Part shown: positions 38,191-47,563 of the stretch, piece after piece
Position numbering within the stretch: position 1 is the stretch's first letter
Layout: each line of letters opens with the position of its first letter
Source of the DNA: Franconibacter pulveris DSM 19144
GTDB taxonomy: Bacteria; Pseudomonadota; Gammaproteobacteria; Enterobacterales; Enterobacteriaceae
Direction: 5' to 3'
Assembly (NCBI GenBank): GCA_000621185.1
Contig: KK211222.1
Location: forward strand, 62,001 to 126,000
Length of the DNA stretch: 64,000 bases
The notes under the pieces: generated by a model
The model's database searches: none
Told to the model about the DNA's origin: nothing
Seen by the model: only the letters and a program-made list of their open reading frames with translations
Position numbers and translations under genes: made by a program

Positions 38191-40116
38191 TTACTGCGCG
38201 GCGGCGGGTTCAGGCGTGGCCGCGTTTTGCGTCTGCCCGCCAGCAGGTGTGCTGGATGTCTGCGCGCCGCTTTGCGGCTGATTGCCGGTCAACGGTTTAG
38301 CCGCATCGGTTTGCGCAGGGCCGTTTGCGAGCGGCGCCGACGCGCCAGGTTGCGGCTGGCTGCCGGAAGCGTCGCTCTGCGCGGCGTTACCCGTCAGCGG
38401 CTGGCTGGCGCTGCTCTGGGAAGGCTTCGCAGCGCCTGCGGTGTTGCTGGCGGCAGGGCGCGTTTCCGGTACGTTGTCGCATGGCGTTTTATCGCCGCAC
38501 AGCAGGTCCAGCATGCGCAGCGTTACGCCGTTGCTCCAGCCGAAACCATCCTGCAGCGGATATTCGCCGCCGCCGCCGCCCGTGCCGGTGGTGCTGACGT
38601 CATATTTTTCCACCAGCTTCTGTTCGCGGTTATAGGTGTGCTGCACGTTGGTGAGGAAGCGCCAGGTAACGTCCATCGCCAGATCTTTATGGCCGTAGTT
38701 ATCAAGCCCCACGGTCGCGACCCACTGCAGCGGCGCCCAGCCGTTAGGCGCATCCCACTGCTGGCCGGTTTTCTGCGTGGTGGTCAACACGCCGCCCGCT
38801 TTTAGCAGCTGCGCCTGGGTGGCGGTGGCGACTTTATCGGCGCGCTCCTGCGCTGCCGCCTTCACGTAAAGCGGAAAGAGCGCGGCGGCGGTGAGCGAAT
38901 CTCGCACCGCGTTGCGGCGTAGATCGTAATCGGCGTACCAGCCGCGTTTGTCGTTCCACAGGTTCGCCTCAATGGCCTGCTGGCGTTTGTTCGCCAGTTC
39001 GTCATACTGCGCCGCTCCTGCGTTGTCGCCTGCCACTTTGCTGGCGTGAGCGAGGGTTTTTTCCAGCTGATACATCAGGGCATTCAGATCCACCGGCACG
39101 ATAGAGGTCGTGCGGATCGTGCCCAGTTTTTCCGGGTTATCCATCCAGCGCGAACTGAAATCCCAGCCCGAGGCGGCAGCCGCGCGCAGGTCGCGGTAAA
39201 TCTCGGTAGCCGGGCGGTCCGGGTTATTTTTGGCGGTCGTCACATCGTCAAGCCAGGACTCGGTGCGTGGCGTATCGCGGTCGTCCCAGTAGCGGTTGAG
39301 CAGCGAGCCATCCTGCAGCTTCACTACGCGTTTATTGGCGCCGCCGTTTGCCAGCGTGTCGCTGCCTTCCATCCAGTAGGCGTACTCCGCTTTCAGCTGC
39401 GGCAGATATTTCTTCAGCGTATCGTCGCCTTCATGCGTCGCCAGCAACTCCACCATGAAAGCGAAGAATGGCGGTTGCGAACGGCTCAGATAGTAGCTGC
39501 GGTTGCCGTTGGGAATATGGCCCCAGGTGTCGATTTCGTAGGCGAAGTTATCGACCATATCCTGCACTTTATCCCAGTGGCCGCTCTCGGCGAGCCCCAG
39601 CATGGTGAAGTAGCTATCCCAGTAATAAACTTCGCGAAAGCGCCCGCCGGGCACCACGTAAGGCTTGGGCAACGGCAGCAGGGAATCCCATTTACCCGCG
39701 GTATCGGTGGTGCGGGTCAGTACCGGCCACAGGCCGTCAATATGCGCGCGCAGGCTCTGGCCCGCGGGCGGCACATATTTTTCGCCTGCAGCGGGCAGGG
39801 TGAAGTTCACATCAACGAAGTGGCGCAGATCGAAGCCGGACTGGTTACGCTGCATGCGGTAATCGGCCAGAATCATCAACGGGTCGCCTTTGGGCACCGC
39901 GTCGGCGAAGGTTTTCTGGTCGGGGAAAAGTTTGGCGCTTTGTACATCGGTGAAAAGCGGCCCGAGCAGCGCATCAGGCGGCTGCGGGAAAGTGCGGGCG
40001 GCGGGCGCCTCTTCCGCGGCGGCGGGCAGCGAGGTGAAAGCCAGCAGCGCGCCGCTAAGGCCAAGCTGGACGGCGAGCAGGAGCGTCCGTGGTCGGCGCA
40101 ACAGGGGTTGGGTCAT
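38191..40116 (-). CDS. treA: Periplasmic trehalase with long repetitive tail
   Basis: GH37 trehalase splitting trehalose into two glucoses in the periplasm, 641 aa (E. coli 565). Signal peptide ends SLPAAAEEA. Family signatures: [20 protein letters not shown] (sig. 1) and [13 protein letters not shown] (sig. 2). After [14 protein letters not shown] (end of the usual protein) about 90 residues continue, rich in Ala, Gln, Pro, Ser and Thr, with repeated units such as [39 protein letters not shown]. The tail is absent from E. coli TreA. Confidence 0.95.
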   Translation of the reverse strand: MTQPLLRRPRTLLLAVQLGLSGALLAFTSLPAAAEEAPAARTFPQPPDALLGPLFTDVQSAKLFPDQKTFADAVPKGDPLMILADYRMQRNQSGFDLRHFVDVNFTLPAAGEKYVPPAGQSLRAHIDGLWPVLTRTTDTAGKWDSLLPLPKPYVVPGGRFREVYYWDSYFTMLGLAESGHWDKVQDMVDNFAYEIDTWGHIPNGNRSYYLSRSQPPFFAFMVELLATHEGDDTLKKYLPQLKAEYAYWMEGSDTLANGGANKRVVKLQDGSLLNRYWDDRDTPRTESWLDDVTTAKNNPDRPATEIYRDLRAAAASGWDFSSRWMDNPEKLGTIRTTSIVPVDLNALMYQLEKTLAHASKVAGDNAGAAQYDELANKRQQAIEANLWNDKRGWYADYDLRRNAVRDSLTAAALFPLYVKAAAQERADKVATATQAQLLKAGGVLTTTQKTGQQWDAPNGWAPLQWVATVGLDNYGHKDLAMDVTWRFLTNVQHTYNREQKLVEKYDVSTTGTGGGGGEYPLQDGFGWSNGVTLRMLDLLCGDKTPCDNVPETRPAASNTAGAAKPSQSSASQPLTGNAAQSDASGSQPQPGASAPLANGPAQTDAAKPLTGNQPQSGAQTSSTPAGGQTQNAATPEPAAAQ

Positions 40117-40442
40117 CGATTATTCTCCTTATCGAATGCGCAGCCGGGGACGCTGCGATCAAGCCTATGAAAACCTTAGACGAATATCGACGAGACGAGG
40201 ACCATAAGGTGCCCTTTCTGCCGCTTTTTGCTTTTCCGTCTCACTTATTGCGCAGAAAATCGTCAGCGGAAGTTGCCTCGTGACGTCGAGAATACGCTCG
40301 CCTGGCGCTGCGCGTAAACCTGTCGACGTTTTTTATCGGAAAGTCAGCCGACCGGTAAAACTGGTGCATAGCATGCCGTCAGGTTGTCGCCTGCGCTTTA
40401 AACCACTAGCATGAGGCGAAAAAAAGAGGCCAGGAGTAATTT
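40117..40442. other. Intergenic region treA to the orphan membrane protein
   Basis: 326 bp between the divergent starts. It should contain the treA promoter and the promoter of the following gene. I see no ORF, strong hairpin or known operator. A GCCAGGAG Shine-Dalgarno precedes the gene at 40443. Confidence 0.7.
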
Positions 40443-41264
40443 ATGACTTCACCGGAGTATCCCTCACCGCTACGCCGTCTCGCCGACTTTTATCTACGGC
40501 TTAACCTGATGCAGCGTATGCATTTCAACGCACTAGTGATTTTTATAGTGTTTGTCGCCGCCCGGGTTGTTAGCGGTATCAATGAGGTGACGCTCTCACT
40601 GTTGCGCGTCGCGGTCGTGCTCTGGACGCTGGCGGTCGCGCGCGATCTGCTGCAACTTTATAAACAGATGTACGCAACGCTTGCGGGGAAGGGGGTAATT
40701 CTGGTGCTGTTCAGCCTCTGCACCACGCTTGCTATTTCCATTGCCGGGCAGGTGGTCAACGACGTGACGGGCGTGGAGCCGTCAAAATTTCCAAACGCCA
40801 CGGCGATACTTTCTATCTTCACCATCCCGTTTATCTTTTCGCTGATTATGGGCGTGCTTTTCTTTGTGATAATGCTCGCCGTGCCGCTGATAGGGTTTTA
40901 TTACCTTGGCGTGGATGATTCGCTGAAAAAGGTGATTTTGCCGGTTAATGCGAAGGCGCCGACCATGGTCTGGCCGAAAGTTACGCGCGTGACGCAGTTT
41001 ATCAGCGTCGGGTTTTATTGCGCCTTTATTTACGGTATGTCACACCACATCATTAATGGGTACGCCAGCTTTATGACCCGTTTCGGCGCTGACTTTATTT
41101 ATACCTTCGAGACTTATGCGAAATCGCCTTGCGTTATCCCGGCTGGTACCCGCGCGGTGCTGCTGGACGATGACCATATTTTGCAGGCGAAAGCGGTGGG
41201 CGAAGAAAAAATCTTCACCCTGGGCCGTTGCCATTATCGTACAGACACAGAGAAAAAGTCATAA
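40443..41264 (+). CDS. Unrecognised multi-pass membrane protein, 273 aa
   Basis: Family not recognised. Predicted TM segments from hydrophobicity: about 26-45, 50-70, 83-105, 119-155 (one or two) and 186-205. After a Cys/Pro segment (YAKSPCVIPAGTRAVLLDDD) a short charged C-terminal domain ends the protein (GEEKIFTLGRCHYRTDTEKKS). The start has GGAG and good spacing. It ends 13 bp before the convergent BLUF-EAL gene. Confidence 0.75.
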   Translation: MTSPEYPSPLRRLADFYLRLNLMQRMHFNALVIFIVFVAARVVSGINEVTLSLLRVAVVLWTLAVARDLLQLYKQMYATLAGKGVILVLFSLCTTLAISIAGQVVNDVTGVEPSKFPNATAILSIFTIPFIFSLIMGVLFFVIMLAVPLIGFYYLGVDDSLKKVILPVNAKAPTMVWPKVTRVTQFISVGFYCAFIYGMSHHIINGYASFMTRFGADFIYTFETYAKSPCVIPAGTRAVLLDDDHILQAKAVGEEKIFTLGRCHYRTDTEKKS

Positions 41265-41277
41265 ACCGGACGCCGCC

Positions 41278-42489
41278 TCAGGCGGCGTTGTCCGGCCAGG
41301 CGATGGGCGGCACGCCGTTAAGCAAGGGGCGCGCGAAGAGAAAACCCTGAAAGCGCTGAATGCCCGCCGCCTGCAGCCAGCACCACTCCTCCGCTTTTTC
41401 AACGCCCTCTGCAACGATGGTGATTTCCAGCGCCGAGCAGCAGTTAATGATAGCCTGCACGATGGCCTGTTTCGGGCCATTCATATGGATGTCGCTCACC
41501 AGACTGCGGTCGAGCTTGAGCTTTTCCGGCTGGAATTTTGAGAGCAGCGAAAGGCCGGCGAAGCCGGAGCCAAAATCATCTATCGCCAGCGCAATGCCCG
41601 CTGAGCGAAGCTGTCGAATGGCGATAGCAAACTCGTCGAAGCGGGAGATAACCTCATCTTCAGTCACCTCCACCACCACCTGTTCGGGGATAAGGCCGTT
41701 GCGAACAATCTGATCAAGCAGGATCTCTACCGCGTTCGGCACCATCACCAGCGACATCGGCAGCAGGTTTACCGCAATTTTCTGGTTGCCAATGCCAATG
41801 CGTTTCGCCAGCGCGAAGGCGTAGTTCTTGGACGCCAGATCGGCCTCGTACACTTTATCGGCCGGCACAGAGGCGAAGTACTCGGCAGGCGAGCCGCCGT
41901 CCGGACCGCGGATCAGCGCCTCCAGCGAGCTAATCTGCCCGCTTAGCGGCTCTACGATAGGCTGCAGGGCGAACTGGCAGGGCTGGTCGCTGTGAAGCGA
42001 TATCGGAAGCGAGAAGGCGTTATCGCGGGATGTGAAGCGCCAGTTTTGACAGTCGGGACACTCCAGCAGATGCGCGCGCCACTGGCCTTCGACAAACGAG
42101 CGGATAAATTTCAACACCCGGTCGTCATAAGCCAGGTTATAGCGCGAGGTGCCTTTTTGCAGCACCGCTTCCAGAATGGAGCCCTGCGCGTAGCTGCGCG
42201 TGTCGAAAAGCTCCATGCCGAGATTGCCGAAGCGGCGCAGCGGGGCGTAGTCGCGCATCAGCTCGACCAGATTGTAGTGGCGCGGGTCGCGACGGATGCT
42301 GGCGTATACCAGATTTACGGCGCTGTCTGGCCCTTCAAGCACCTGCAGGAAGTAGTCGCCGTCGAAAAGCAAAATGCCCGTTATCTGCAACGCCGCGTTG
42401 CGAGTCTGCGCTTGCGCCACTATCTGGCTCAGCGCTTCAGGGCAACATCCGGGGCTCAGGCGGCTGCGGTAAATCAGGGTGGACAACAT
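41278..42489 (-). CDS. bluF: Blue-light-regulated BLUF-EAL phosphodiesterase (BlrP1/BluF)
   Basis: 403 aa. The BLUF domain binds FAD: Tyr7 (LIYRS), Asn31, Gln49 (FLQVLEGP) and GILLFDGDYF are the photoactive residues. The EAL domain is complete: E190-A-L, Asn241 (VNLLP), Glu274, Asp304-Asp305 (IDDFGSG), Lys325, Glu361 (VAEGVE), Gln381. These equal the catalytic residues of active BlrP1 of Klebsiella, whereas E. coli BluF has lost several (IDHFGAG). Start at 42489 (MLSTLIYRS) was chosen by similarity to E. coli/BlrP1. No BluR-like regulator is adjacent. Confidence 0.9.
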   Translation of the reverse strand: MLSTLIYRSRLSPGCCPEALSQIVAQAQTRNAALQITGILLFDGDYFLQVLEGPDSAVNLVYASIRRDPRHYNLVELMRDYAPLRRFGNLGMELFDTRSYAQGSILEAVLQKGTSRYNLAYDDRVLKFIRSFVEGQWRAHLLECPDCQNWRFTSRDNAFSLPISLHSDQPCQFALQPIVEPLSGQISSLEALIRGPDGGSPAEYFASVPADKVYEADLASKNYAFALAKRIGIGNQKIAVNLLPMSLVMVPNAVEILLDQIVRNGLIPEQVVVEVTEDEVISRFDEFAIAIRQLRSAGIALAIDDFGSGFAGLSLLSKFQPEKLKLDRSLVSDIHMNGPKQAIVQAIINCCSALEITIVAEGVEKAEEWCWLQAAGIQRFQGFLFARPLLNGVPPIAWPDNAA

Positions 42490-42806
42490 GCTTTTCATCT
42501 CGTTAAACGCCTGTTTTGCAAGTCTGGACGTCGTGCGGCGAGGCGCGCGTCGCGCAACAGGCTCCAGGCGGGATTTTTGCGTTAAGTAGTCAGACCAGAA
42601 AACATGTAAAGTCAGAACGTTCCGGTAGACAACCAATCCTTGGTGTGCGAAGTGAACGATACTAACACTCGCTGGCGATTAGGTGAACGTATCCTGGCAA
42701 ATTGCAGCGATAAGCCGTGAAACGGTTCGCACAAGCGCGTGAGGATGAGCGTTTAAAGATGCCCGTTATGGCATTGGTAGGTGAGGGGAATAGCAGGTGC
42801 TGTTAA

Positions 42807-42838
42807 AGCAGCGCGGACAGCCTGAAGCCCGCGCTGCT
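42807..42838 (-). terminator. pdxI-like gene terminator-like hairpin
   Basis: Minus strand: AGCAGCGCGG-GCTTCAGGCTGT-CCGCGCTGCT followed by TTAAC, a perfect 10-bp stem just after the reductase stop. The remaining 353-bp gap up to bluF (42490-42842) shows no gene; it should contain the bluF promoter. Confidence 0.6.
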
Positions 42839-42842
42839 GCTG

Positions 42843-43718
42843 TTACTGCGCCTGCCCGCCAATGGCGTTAAGCGCCGTCATCGCTTCATCAGAAAGCACC
42901 AGTTCGCTGGCGGCCAGGTTCTCCCGCAGATGCGCCACGGAAGAGGTGCCGGGGATCAACAGGATGTTAGGCGAACGACGCAGCAGCCAGGCGAGCGCCA
43001 CCTGCATCGGCGTGGCGTTCAGGCTTGCCGCTACTTCCGCAAGCGCGGATGATTGCAGCGGCGTAAAGCCGCCCAGCGGGAAGAAGGGCACATACGCGAT
43101 GCCATCCCGCGCGAGATCCTCTATCAACGCGTCATCCTGGCGATGGACAAGGTTGTAGTGGTTCTGCACGCAGACAATGTCGGTGATGTTTCGCCCCTCG
43201 CTCACCTGCGCGGCAGTGACGTTGCTCAATCCGATATGCTTCACCAGCCCCTGTCGCTGCAGTTCGGCAAGCGCCGTTAATGGCGCTTCAATGGAACCTT
43301 CCACCGGGCCTTCCACGCTAAACATAATCCGCAGGTTGACGACATCCAGCGTCTCCAGCTGAAGATTGCGCAGGTTGTCGTGTACCGCCTGCGTCAGCGC
43401 CTCGGGGGTGAAGGCGGGCAGCCAGCCGCCTTTTTCATCGCGCCGCGCGCCGATTTTGGTGACGATGGTCAGGTCGTCCGGGTAAGGGTACAGCGCTTCG
43501 CGGATTATCTGATTGGTAATGTGCGGGCCGTAAAAGTCGCTGGTGTCGATATGGTCAACGCCAAGCGCAATAGCTTCCCGCAGCACGGCCAGCGCAGCGT
43601 GGCGGTCTTTCGGCGCGCCGAAAACGCCGGGGCCGGCAAGCTGCATTGCGCCATAGCCCAGGCGCTTCACGCGACGGCTGCCTAAGGTAAAGGTGTCGGT
43701 ATTATTGATGCGGGTCAT
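42843..43718 (-). CDS. pdxI: Aldo/keto reductase, PdxI-like (pyridoxal reductase)
   Basis: 291-aa aldo-keto reductase. N-terminus FTLGSRRVKRLGYGAMQLAG, catalytic Asp/Tyr in IDTSDFYGPH, Lys in TIVTKIGA, His-equivalent in GLVKHIGLSNV. The family motif IPGTSSVAHLRENL (NADPH binding) is present. The protein closely follows E. coli YdbC/PdxI, which reduces pyridoxal to pyridoxine with NADPH. Assigned by family similarity. Divergent from the TetR gene. Confidence 0.8.
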   Translation of the reverse strand: MTRINNTDTFTLGSRRVKRLGYGAMQLAGPGVFGAPKDRHAALAVLREAIALGVDHIDTSDFYGPHITNQIIREALYPYPDDLTIVTKIGARRDEKGGWLPAFTPEALTQAVHDNLRNLQLETLDVVNLRIMFSVEGPVEGSIEAPLTALAELQRQGLVKHIGLSNVTAAQVSEGRNITDIVCVQNHYNLVHRQDDALIEDLARDGIAYVPFFPLGGFTPLQSSALAEVAASLNATPMQVALAWLLRRSPNILLIPGTSSVAHLRENLAASELVLSDEAMTALNAIGGQAQ

Positions 43719-43757
43719 ACGCTTCCCTCTTGCTTTGTTGTGTTGGGAGAAGTATAT

Positions 43758-43789
43758 GAAGGATCCTTCAGCTTTAGAATTCGCATTCT
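43758..43789. promoter_or_regulatory. Palindromes in the pdxI/TetR divergent region
   Basis: GAAGGATCCTTC (43758-43769) is a perfect 12-bp palindrome. AGAAT-TCGC-ATTCT (43776-43789) is a second inverted repeat ending at the TetR start codon. Either could be the operator of the adjacent TetR protein; not tested. Confidence 0.5.
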
Positions 43790-44419
43790 ATGACCATGAT
43801 GAACACCATGCTGAAGCCGCGTAAAACGCCGCTTCAGGCGCGATCGACCGCCACGGTGGAGGCGCTGCACACCGCGACTATTCAGGTTTTAACCCGCGAA
43901 GGGTTAAGCCGCTGCACCACCACGCGCGTCGCGCGGCGGGCGGGTATGTCGGTCGGCAGCCTTTATCAGTACTACCCTAACCGCGACGCGCTGCTCGCCG
44001 CCGTGCTGGAAAAGCATCTGGACGGCATCGCCACGGCGGTGGAGGCGGTTTGCAGACAACAGCATGGCGCGAAGGTAACGCAGATGGCGCGCGCGCTGGT
44101 GACCGCCTTTCTTTCCGCGAAGCTGCGCGACCCGCAGGAGTCCCGGGCGCTGTATGCGGTTGCGACGGAACGGGGAGGTGCGGAGCTTGCCGCAGAGGCC
44201 TACGGCCGGATGGCGACCGCCATCACCGCCATGCTGACAAGCGCCAGCGAGGGGAAATTCGCAGACCCGGCGCTGATAGCCACAGTCGGGTTAAGCAGCC
44301 TTGTCGGACCGGTGCGCGCGGTGCTGGAAGGGCAGGCGCCGCCCGGGTTTGAGGCGAACCTGGAGGCGCAGCTTATCGTAATGCTGAGCGCTTATTTCCA
44401 GGCGGCCTGTCAGCAGTAA
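43790..44419 (+). CDS. TetR-family transcriptional regulator
   Basis: 209 aa. The N-terminal HTH is TTRVARRAGMSVGSLYQYYPNRDALLAAVL, the standard TetR HTH. The C-terminal ligand-binding domain is unassigned. Start could also be at one of two further ATGs within 12 bp. It is divergent from pdxI and probably regulates it and/or itself; ligand unknown. Confidence 0.85.
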   Translation: MTMMNTMLKPRKTPLQARSTATVEALHTATIQVLTREGLSRCTTTRVARRAGMSVGSLYQYYPNRDALLAAVLEKHLDGIATAVEAVCRQQHGAKVTQMARALVTAFLSAKLRDPQESRALYAVATERGGAELAAEAYGRMATAITAMLTSASEGKFADPALIATVGLSSLVGPVRAVLEGQAPPGFEANLEAQLIVMLSAYFQAACQQ

Positions 44420-44530
44420 AACGCAGTTCGCCGCCGCAAGGGGGCATGCCCCGGCATTCAACGCCATCGGCCAGGGTTTCGCAGATGCGAGACTGCGCCT
44501 TCGCCAGCCGGGGCAACGTGACCACGCGCC

Positions 44531-44562
44531 GCTTTCATTAGTTACAACATACTAATGAAAGC
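44531..44562. repeat. Strong inverted repeat in the TetR-DSD intergenic region
   Basis: GCTTTCATTAGT-TACAACAT-ACTAATGAAAGC, a perfect 12-bp stem flanked by a broken outer GCGCCG/CGGCGC stem (44527-44575). No T tract follows, so it is not a clear terminator. The rest of the 270-bp gap shows no gene. Confidence 0.6.
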
Positions 44563-44689
44563 GATGGCGGCGCCCGCATAAGGCGCCGCGCCCATTCTTT
44601 GCTTACAGGGCGGATCGGCGCCGCCCTGTGCCTGTGTAACGCAGCGGCGCTTCGCTAACCGGCTGGACAAAATCTATCTCAAACCGCTA

Positions 44690-45910
44690 TCAGAACAGCG
44701 TATCCAGCTCGTCGATAACGTTGTACTCGTCATCCACCAGCAGCAGCGTTTTCCATTTATCAAACGTCAGGCAAGGGTGCGACGTGCCGAAAACGAGAAT
44801 ATCGCCCACCTGCACATCGGTTCCGGCGCTTAACGTCACCATGCAGTGCTGGTCCATGATGCCGACGCTGGTGATGGAGTGCTGCGCTAACGCCTGCGCC
44901 TGTCCGTCGCGGTAATGCGCGATAGGTTGCGGCAGACCGGCGTCGAAGGCGCAGTCGCGCTTGCCGAAATTCACCACCGCGCGGCCCGCTTCCGGCACCG
45001 ACTGCACCATCGCCACCAGTTCAAGCGCCGACGTCAGGTCGCCGCCGAGATCGCAGGCGATGCTGTCTCGCGCCATCAACGCCTGCTGCGCGTCGGCGTA
45101 AATGCCCTGGTCGTGCGTGATGTAACAGCCCGGGCGGATAACGATACGGCACTGCGACGGTTTTTCCACGCTTAACCAGACGTTGCACACTACGTCATAC
45201 CAGACGGTGCCCGCGCCGGTGAGAATAAACTCGCCTTCGACGAAGCTTTCCATTGCGCAGGCGAGGCGGGCCGCTTCACGCAGCAGCGCTTCCACCTGCG
45301 GCTGCGGATTGTCGCCATGCAGCACCCCTTCGTACAGCTCCAGCCCGCGCAGGCGCAGCCCCGGCATGTCCGCTATCTTCTGCGCCAGCGTCAGCGCCGC
45401 CTCGCTGCTGCGACAGCCGCAACGTCCGCCCGCCACGCCCAGTTCCACCATCACATCCAGCGTCTGGTTTTGCGCGCTGAAAAAGGCGGAGAGCTGACGG
45501 GCGTTAGCCAGGCTGTCTACGCAGCAAAGGTAATCCACGTCGCGATAGTGGCGCTTGAGCTGCGAGATTACCGCCATGTTCGCCTTGCCGACGAGCTGGT
45601 TCACCATCAGCACGCGCTGTACGCCGCTCGCCATCGCCACGCTTGCCTGCCAGGCGGTGCCGACGCCAATGGCCCAGGCGCCCGCCTGCTGCTGCGCCTG
45701 AAAAATCCACGGCGTCATGGTGGTTTTGCCGTGCGGCGCAAGGGACACGCCGCGCATCCCGGCGTAGCGCTGCATCCAGTCGATATTGCTGAGCAGGGCG
45801 GATTTTTTGATAACGGCGGCGGGCAAGCAGACCTCTTCAGCCAGCACGTTAGCCGGGGCGCAAACGGGCGCCGCTTTGTGAGGTATCAACGTCTCGGAGT
45901 GATATTTCAT
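44690..45910 (-). CDS. D-serine-dehydratase-like PLP enzyme (fold type III)
   Basis: 406 aa, alanine-racemase-fold, COG3616 DSD/D-threonine-aldolase-like family. PLP lysine is Lys62 in LAPHGKTTM. C-terminal zinc-binding His378 and Cys380 (FGTSHPCLTFD) are the DSD-type metal pair. Reaction expected: deamination of a D-amino acid (D-Ser or D-Thr like) to a 2-oxo acid and ammonia, with RidA helping the enamine hydrolysis. Divergent from the D-aminoacylase operon; the region between (45911-46111) is AT-rich. Confidence 0.82.
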   Translation of the reverse strand: MKYHSETLIPHKAAPVCAPANVLAEEVCLPAAVIKKSALLSNIDWMQRYAGMRGVSLAPHGKTTMTPWIFQAQQQAGAWAIGVGTAWQASVAMASGVQRVLMVNQLVGKANMAVISQLKRHYRDVDYLCCVDSLANARQLSAFFSAQNQTLDVMVELGVAGGRCGCRSSEAALTLAQKIADMPGLRLRGLELYEGVLHGDNPQPQVEALLREAARLACAMESFVEGEFILTGAGTVWYDVVCNVWLSVEKPSQCRIVIRPGCYITHDQGIYADAQQALMARDSIACDLGGDLTSALELVAMVQSVPEAGRAVVNFGKRDCAFDAGLPQPIAHYRDGQAQALAQHSITSVGIMDQHCMVTLSAGTDVQVGDILVFGTSHPCLTFDKWKTLLLVDDEYNVIDELDTLF

Positions 45911-46111
45911 AACATTTCCTGTTCAGGTTATGTGGCTGGCAACAGTGCGGTAACATTATTAATTTATTGAAAATTAAAAATAAAATATTAATTTTGTGCT
46001 TTGTTTGAATAAAAGTATCAGAAAATCATCTGGATTTTGCGTAGTTTTCCACTGTTTTTTCAGCTTGTAAATGCTTAACTTGTGACCAGAGCAAAAAGGG
46101 AGCGAGAGGCT

Positions 46112-47563
46112 ATGAAGGTTGACTGGCTATTTAAAAACGTCACTGTCATCGACGGCAGCGGCGGGCCGCAATACCACGCGGACGTGGCGGTAAGCGGCGA
46201 CAAAATCGTGGAAATCGCGCCTGCCATTATGGCGCAGGCAGAGCAGGTGATAGACGCAGCAGGACGGGTGCTGGCGCCCGGTTTTATCGATGTGCATACG
46301 CACGATGACATCAACGTTATCCGCATGCCCGACTACCTGCCGAAAATCAGCCAGGGGATCACCACCGTGATTGTCGGCAACTGCGGCATCAGCGCCGCTA
46401 CTGCCACTATCCCGGGCGAGGTGCCGGATCCCATGAACCTGCTGGGGGAGAAAGCGCAGTTCGTTTACCCAACGGTGGATGCTTACGCCCACGCGCTGGA
46501 GGCGGCGCGTCCTGCCATTAACGTTGGCACGCTTATCGGCCACACCACGCTTCGCAACAACCACATGTTCTCTCTGTTCCGCGCCGCCACGCCGCAGGAG
46601 ATAGCGCAAATGCGCCAACAGCTTCGCCACGCGCTGCAACAGGGGGCGCTAGGCCTGAGCACCGGGCTGGCTTACGCCACGGCGTTTAACGCGCCCACGG
46701 AAGAGGTGATGGCGCTGGCGGAAGAGCTGGCGGCGGAAAACGGCATCTACACCACCCATCTGCGTTCGGAGTTTGAGCCGATTCTGGAGGCGCTTGACGA
46801 AGCGTTCCGCATCGGCCGCCACGGCAACGTGCCGGTTGTGGTGTCGCACCACAAATGCGCTGGCGCGAAAAACTGGGGGCGCACCCGCGAGACGCTGGCT
46901 TTCTTTGATGCGATGCGCAAGCGCCAGGAGATCGCCTGCGACTGTTATCCCTATTCCGCGAGCTCCTCAACGCTGGATTTAAAACAGGTTACGGATGAGT
47001 TCGACATCGTTATTACCTGGTCGCAACCTGAGCCGGAGCAGGCGGGCAAAACGCTCAGCCAGATAGCCGCCGCGTGGGGCGTCAGCCTGTCAGAGGCGGC
47101 GAAACGGCTAATGCCTGCCGGCGCTATCTACTACAACATGGACGAGCAGGATGTGCGCCGGGTGATGCAATACCCGGTCACGATGATAGGTTCCGACGGT
47201 TTGCCAAACGACCCGATGCCGCACCCGCGCCTGTGGGGCGCGTTTCCCCGGGTGCTCGGGCACTACTGCCGCGATGAACAGCTTTTTCCGCTGACGACGG
47301 CCATACACAAAATGACCGGCCTGTCGGCGGCGCGCTTCCAGTTGCCGCAGCGCGGGCTGATTAAAACGGGCTATTTTGCCGACCTGGTGCTCTTCGACCC
47401 GGAGACGGTGCGCGATGTCGCAAGCTTCGCTGACCCGAAGCAGCCCGCGGCGGGCATCGAGGCGGTGATGGTAAATGGCGTGATGAGTTACGGGCAGGAT
47501 AAAAAAGTTATCGGACGGGCGGGGCGTTTCCTGCGTCGTCAAAACGCTAAGGAGCAAGTATGA
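46112..47563 (+). CDS. N-acyl-D-amino-acid deacylase (D-aminoacylase)
   Basis: 483-aa metal-dependent amidohydrolase of the D-aminoacylase subfamily. Metal-binding motifs: FIDVHTHDD (HxH), VGNCG (Cys ligand), TTHLRSEF (His), VVVSHHKCAGAKNWG (catalytic Lys/His), and MIGSDGLPND (Asp). It releases free D-amino acids from N-acylated forms. The start at 46112 (MKVDWLFKNVTVIDGSGG) has GGAGCGAGAGG upstream. It overlaps ridA by 4 bp (ATGA), so the two genes are coupled. Confidence 0.87.
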   Translation: MKVDWLFKNVTVIDGSGGPQYHADVAVSGDKIVEIAPAIMAQAEQVIDAAGRVLAPGFIDVHTHDDINVIRMPDYLPKISQGITTVIVGNCGISAATATIPGEVPDPMNLLGEKAQFVYPTVDAYAHALEAARPAINVGTLIGHTTLRNNHMFSLFRAATPQEIAQMRQQLRHALQQGALGLSTGLAYATAFNAPTEEVMALAEELAAENGIYTTHLRSEFEPILEALDEAFRIGRHGNVPVVVSHHKCAGAKNWGRTRETLAFFDAMRKRQEIACDCYPYSASSSTLDLKQVTDEFDIVITWSQPEPEQAGKTLSQIAAAWGVSLSEAAKRLMPAGAIYYNMDEQDVRRVMQYPVTMIGSDGLPNDPMPHPRLWGAFPRVLGHYCRDEQLFPLTTAIHKMTGLSAARFQLPQRGLIKTGYFADLVLFDPETVRDVASFADPKQPAAGIEAVMVNGVMSYGQDKKVIGRAGRFLRRQNAKEQV

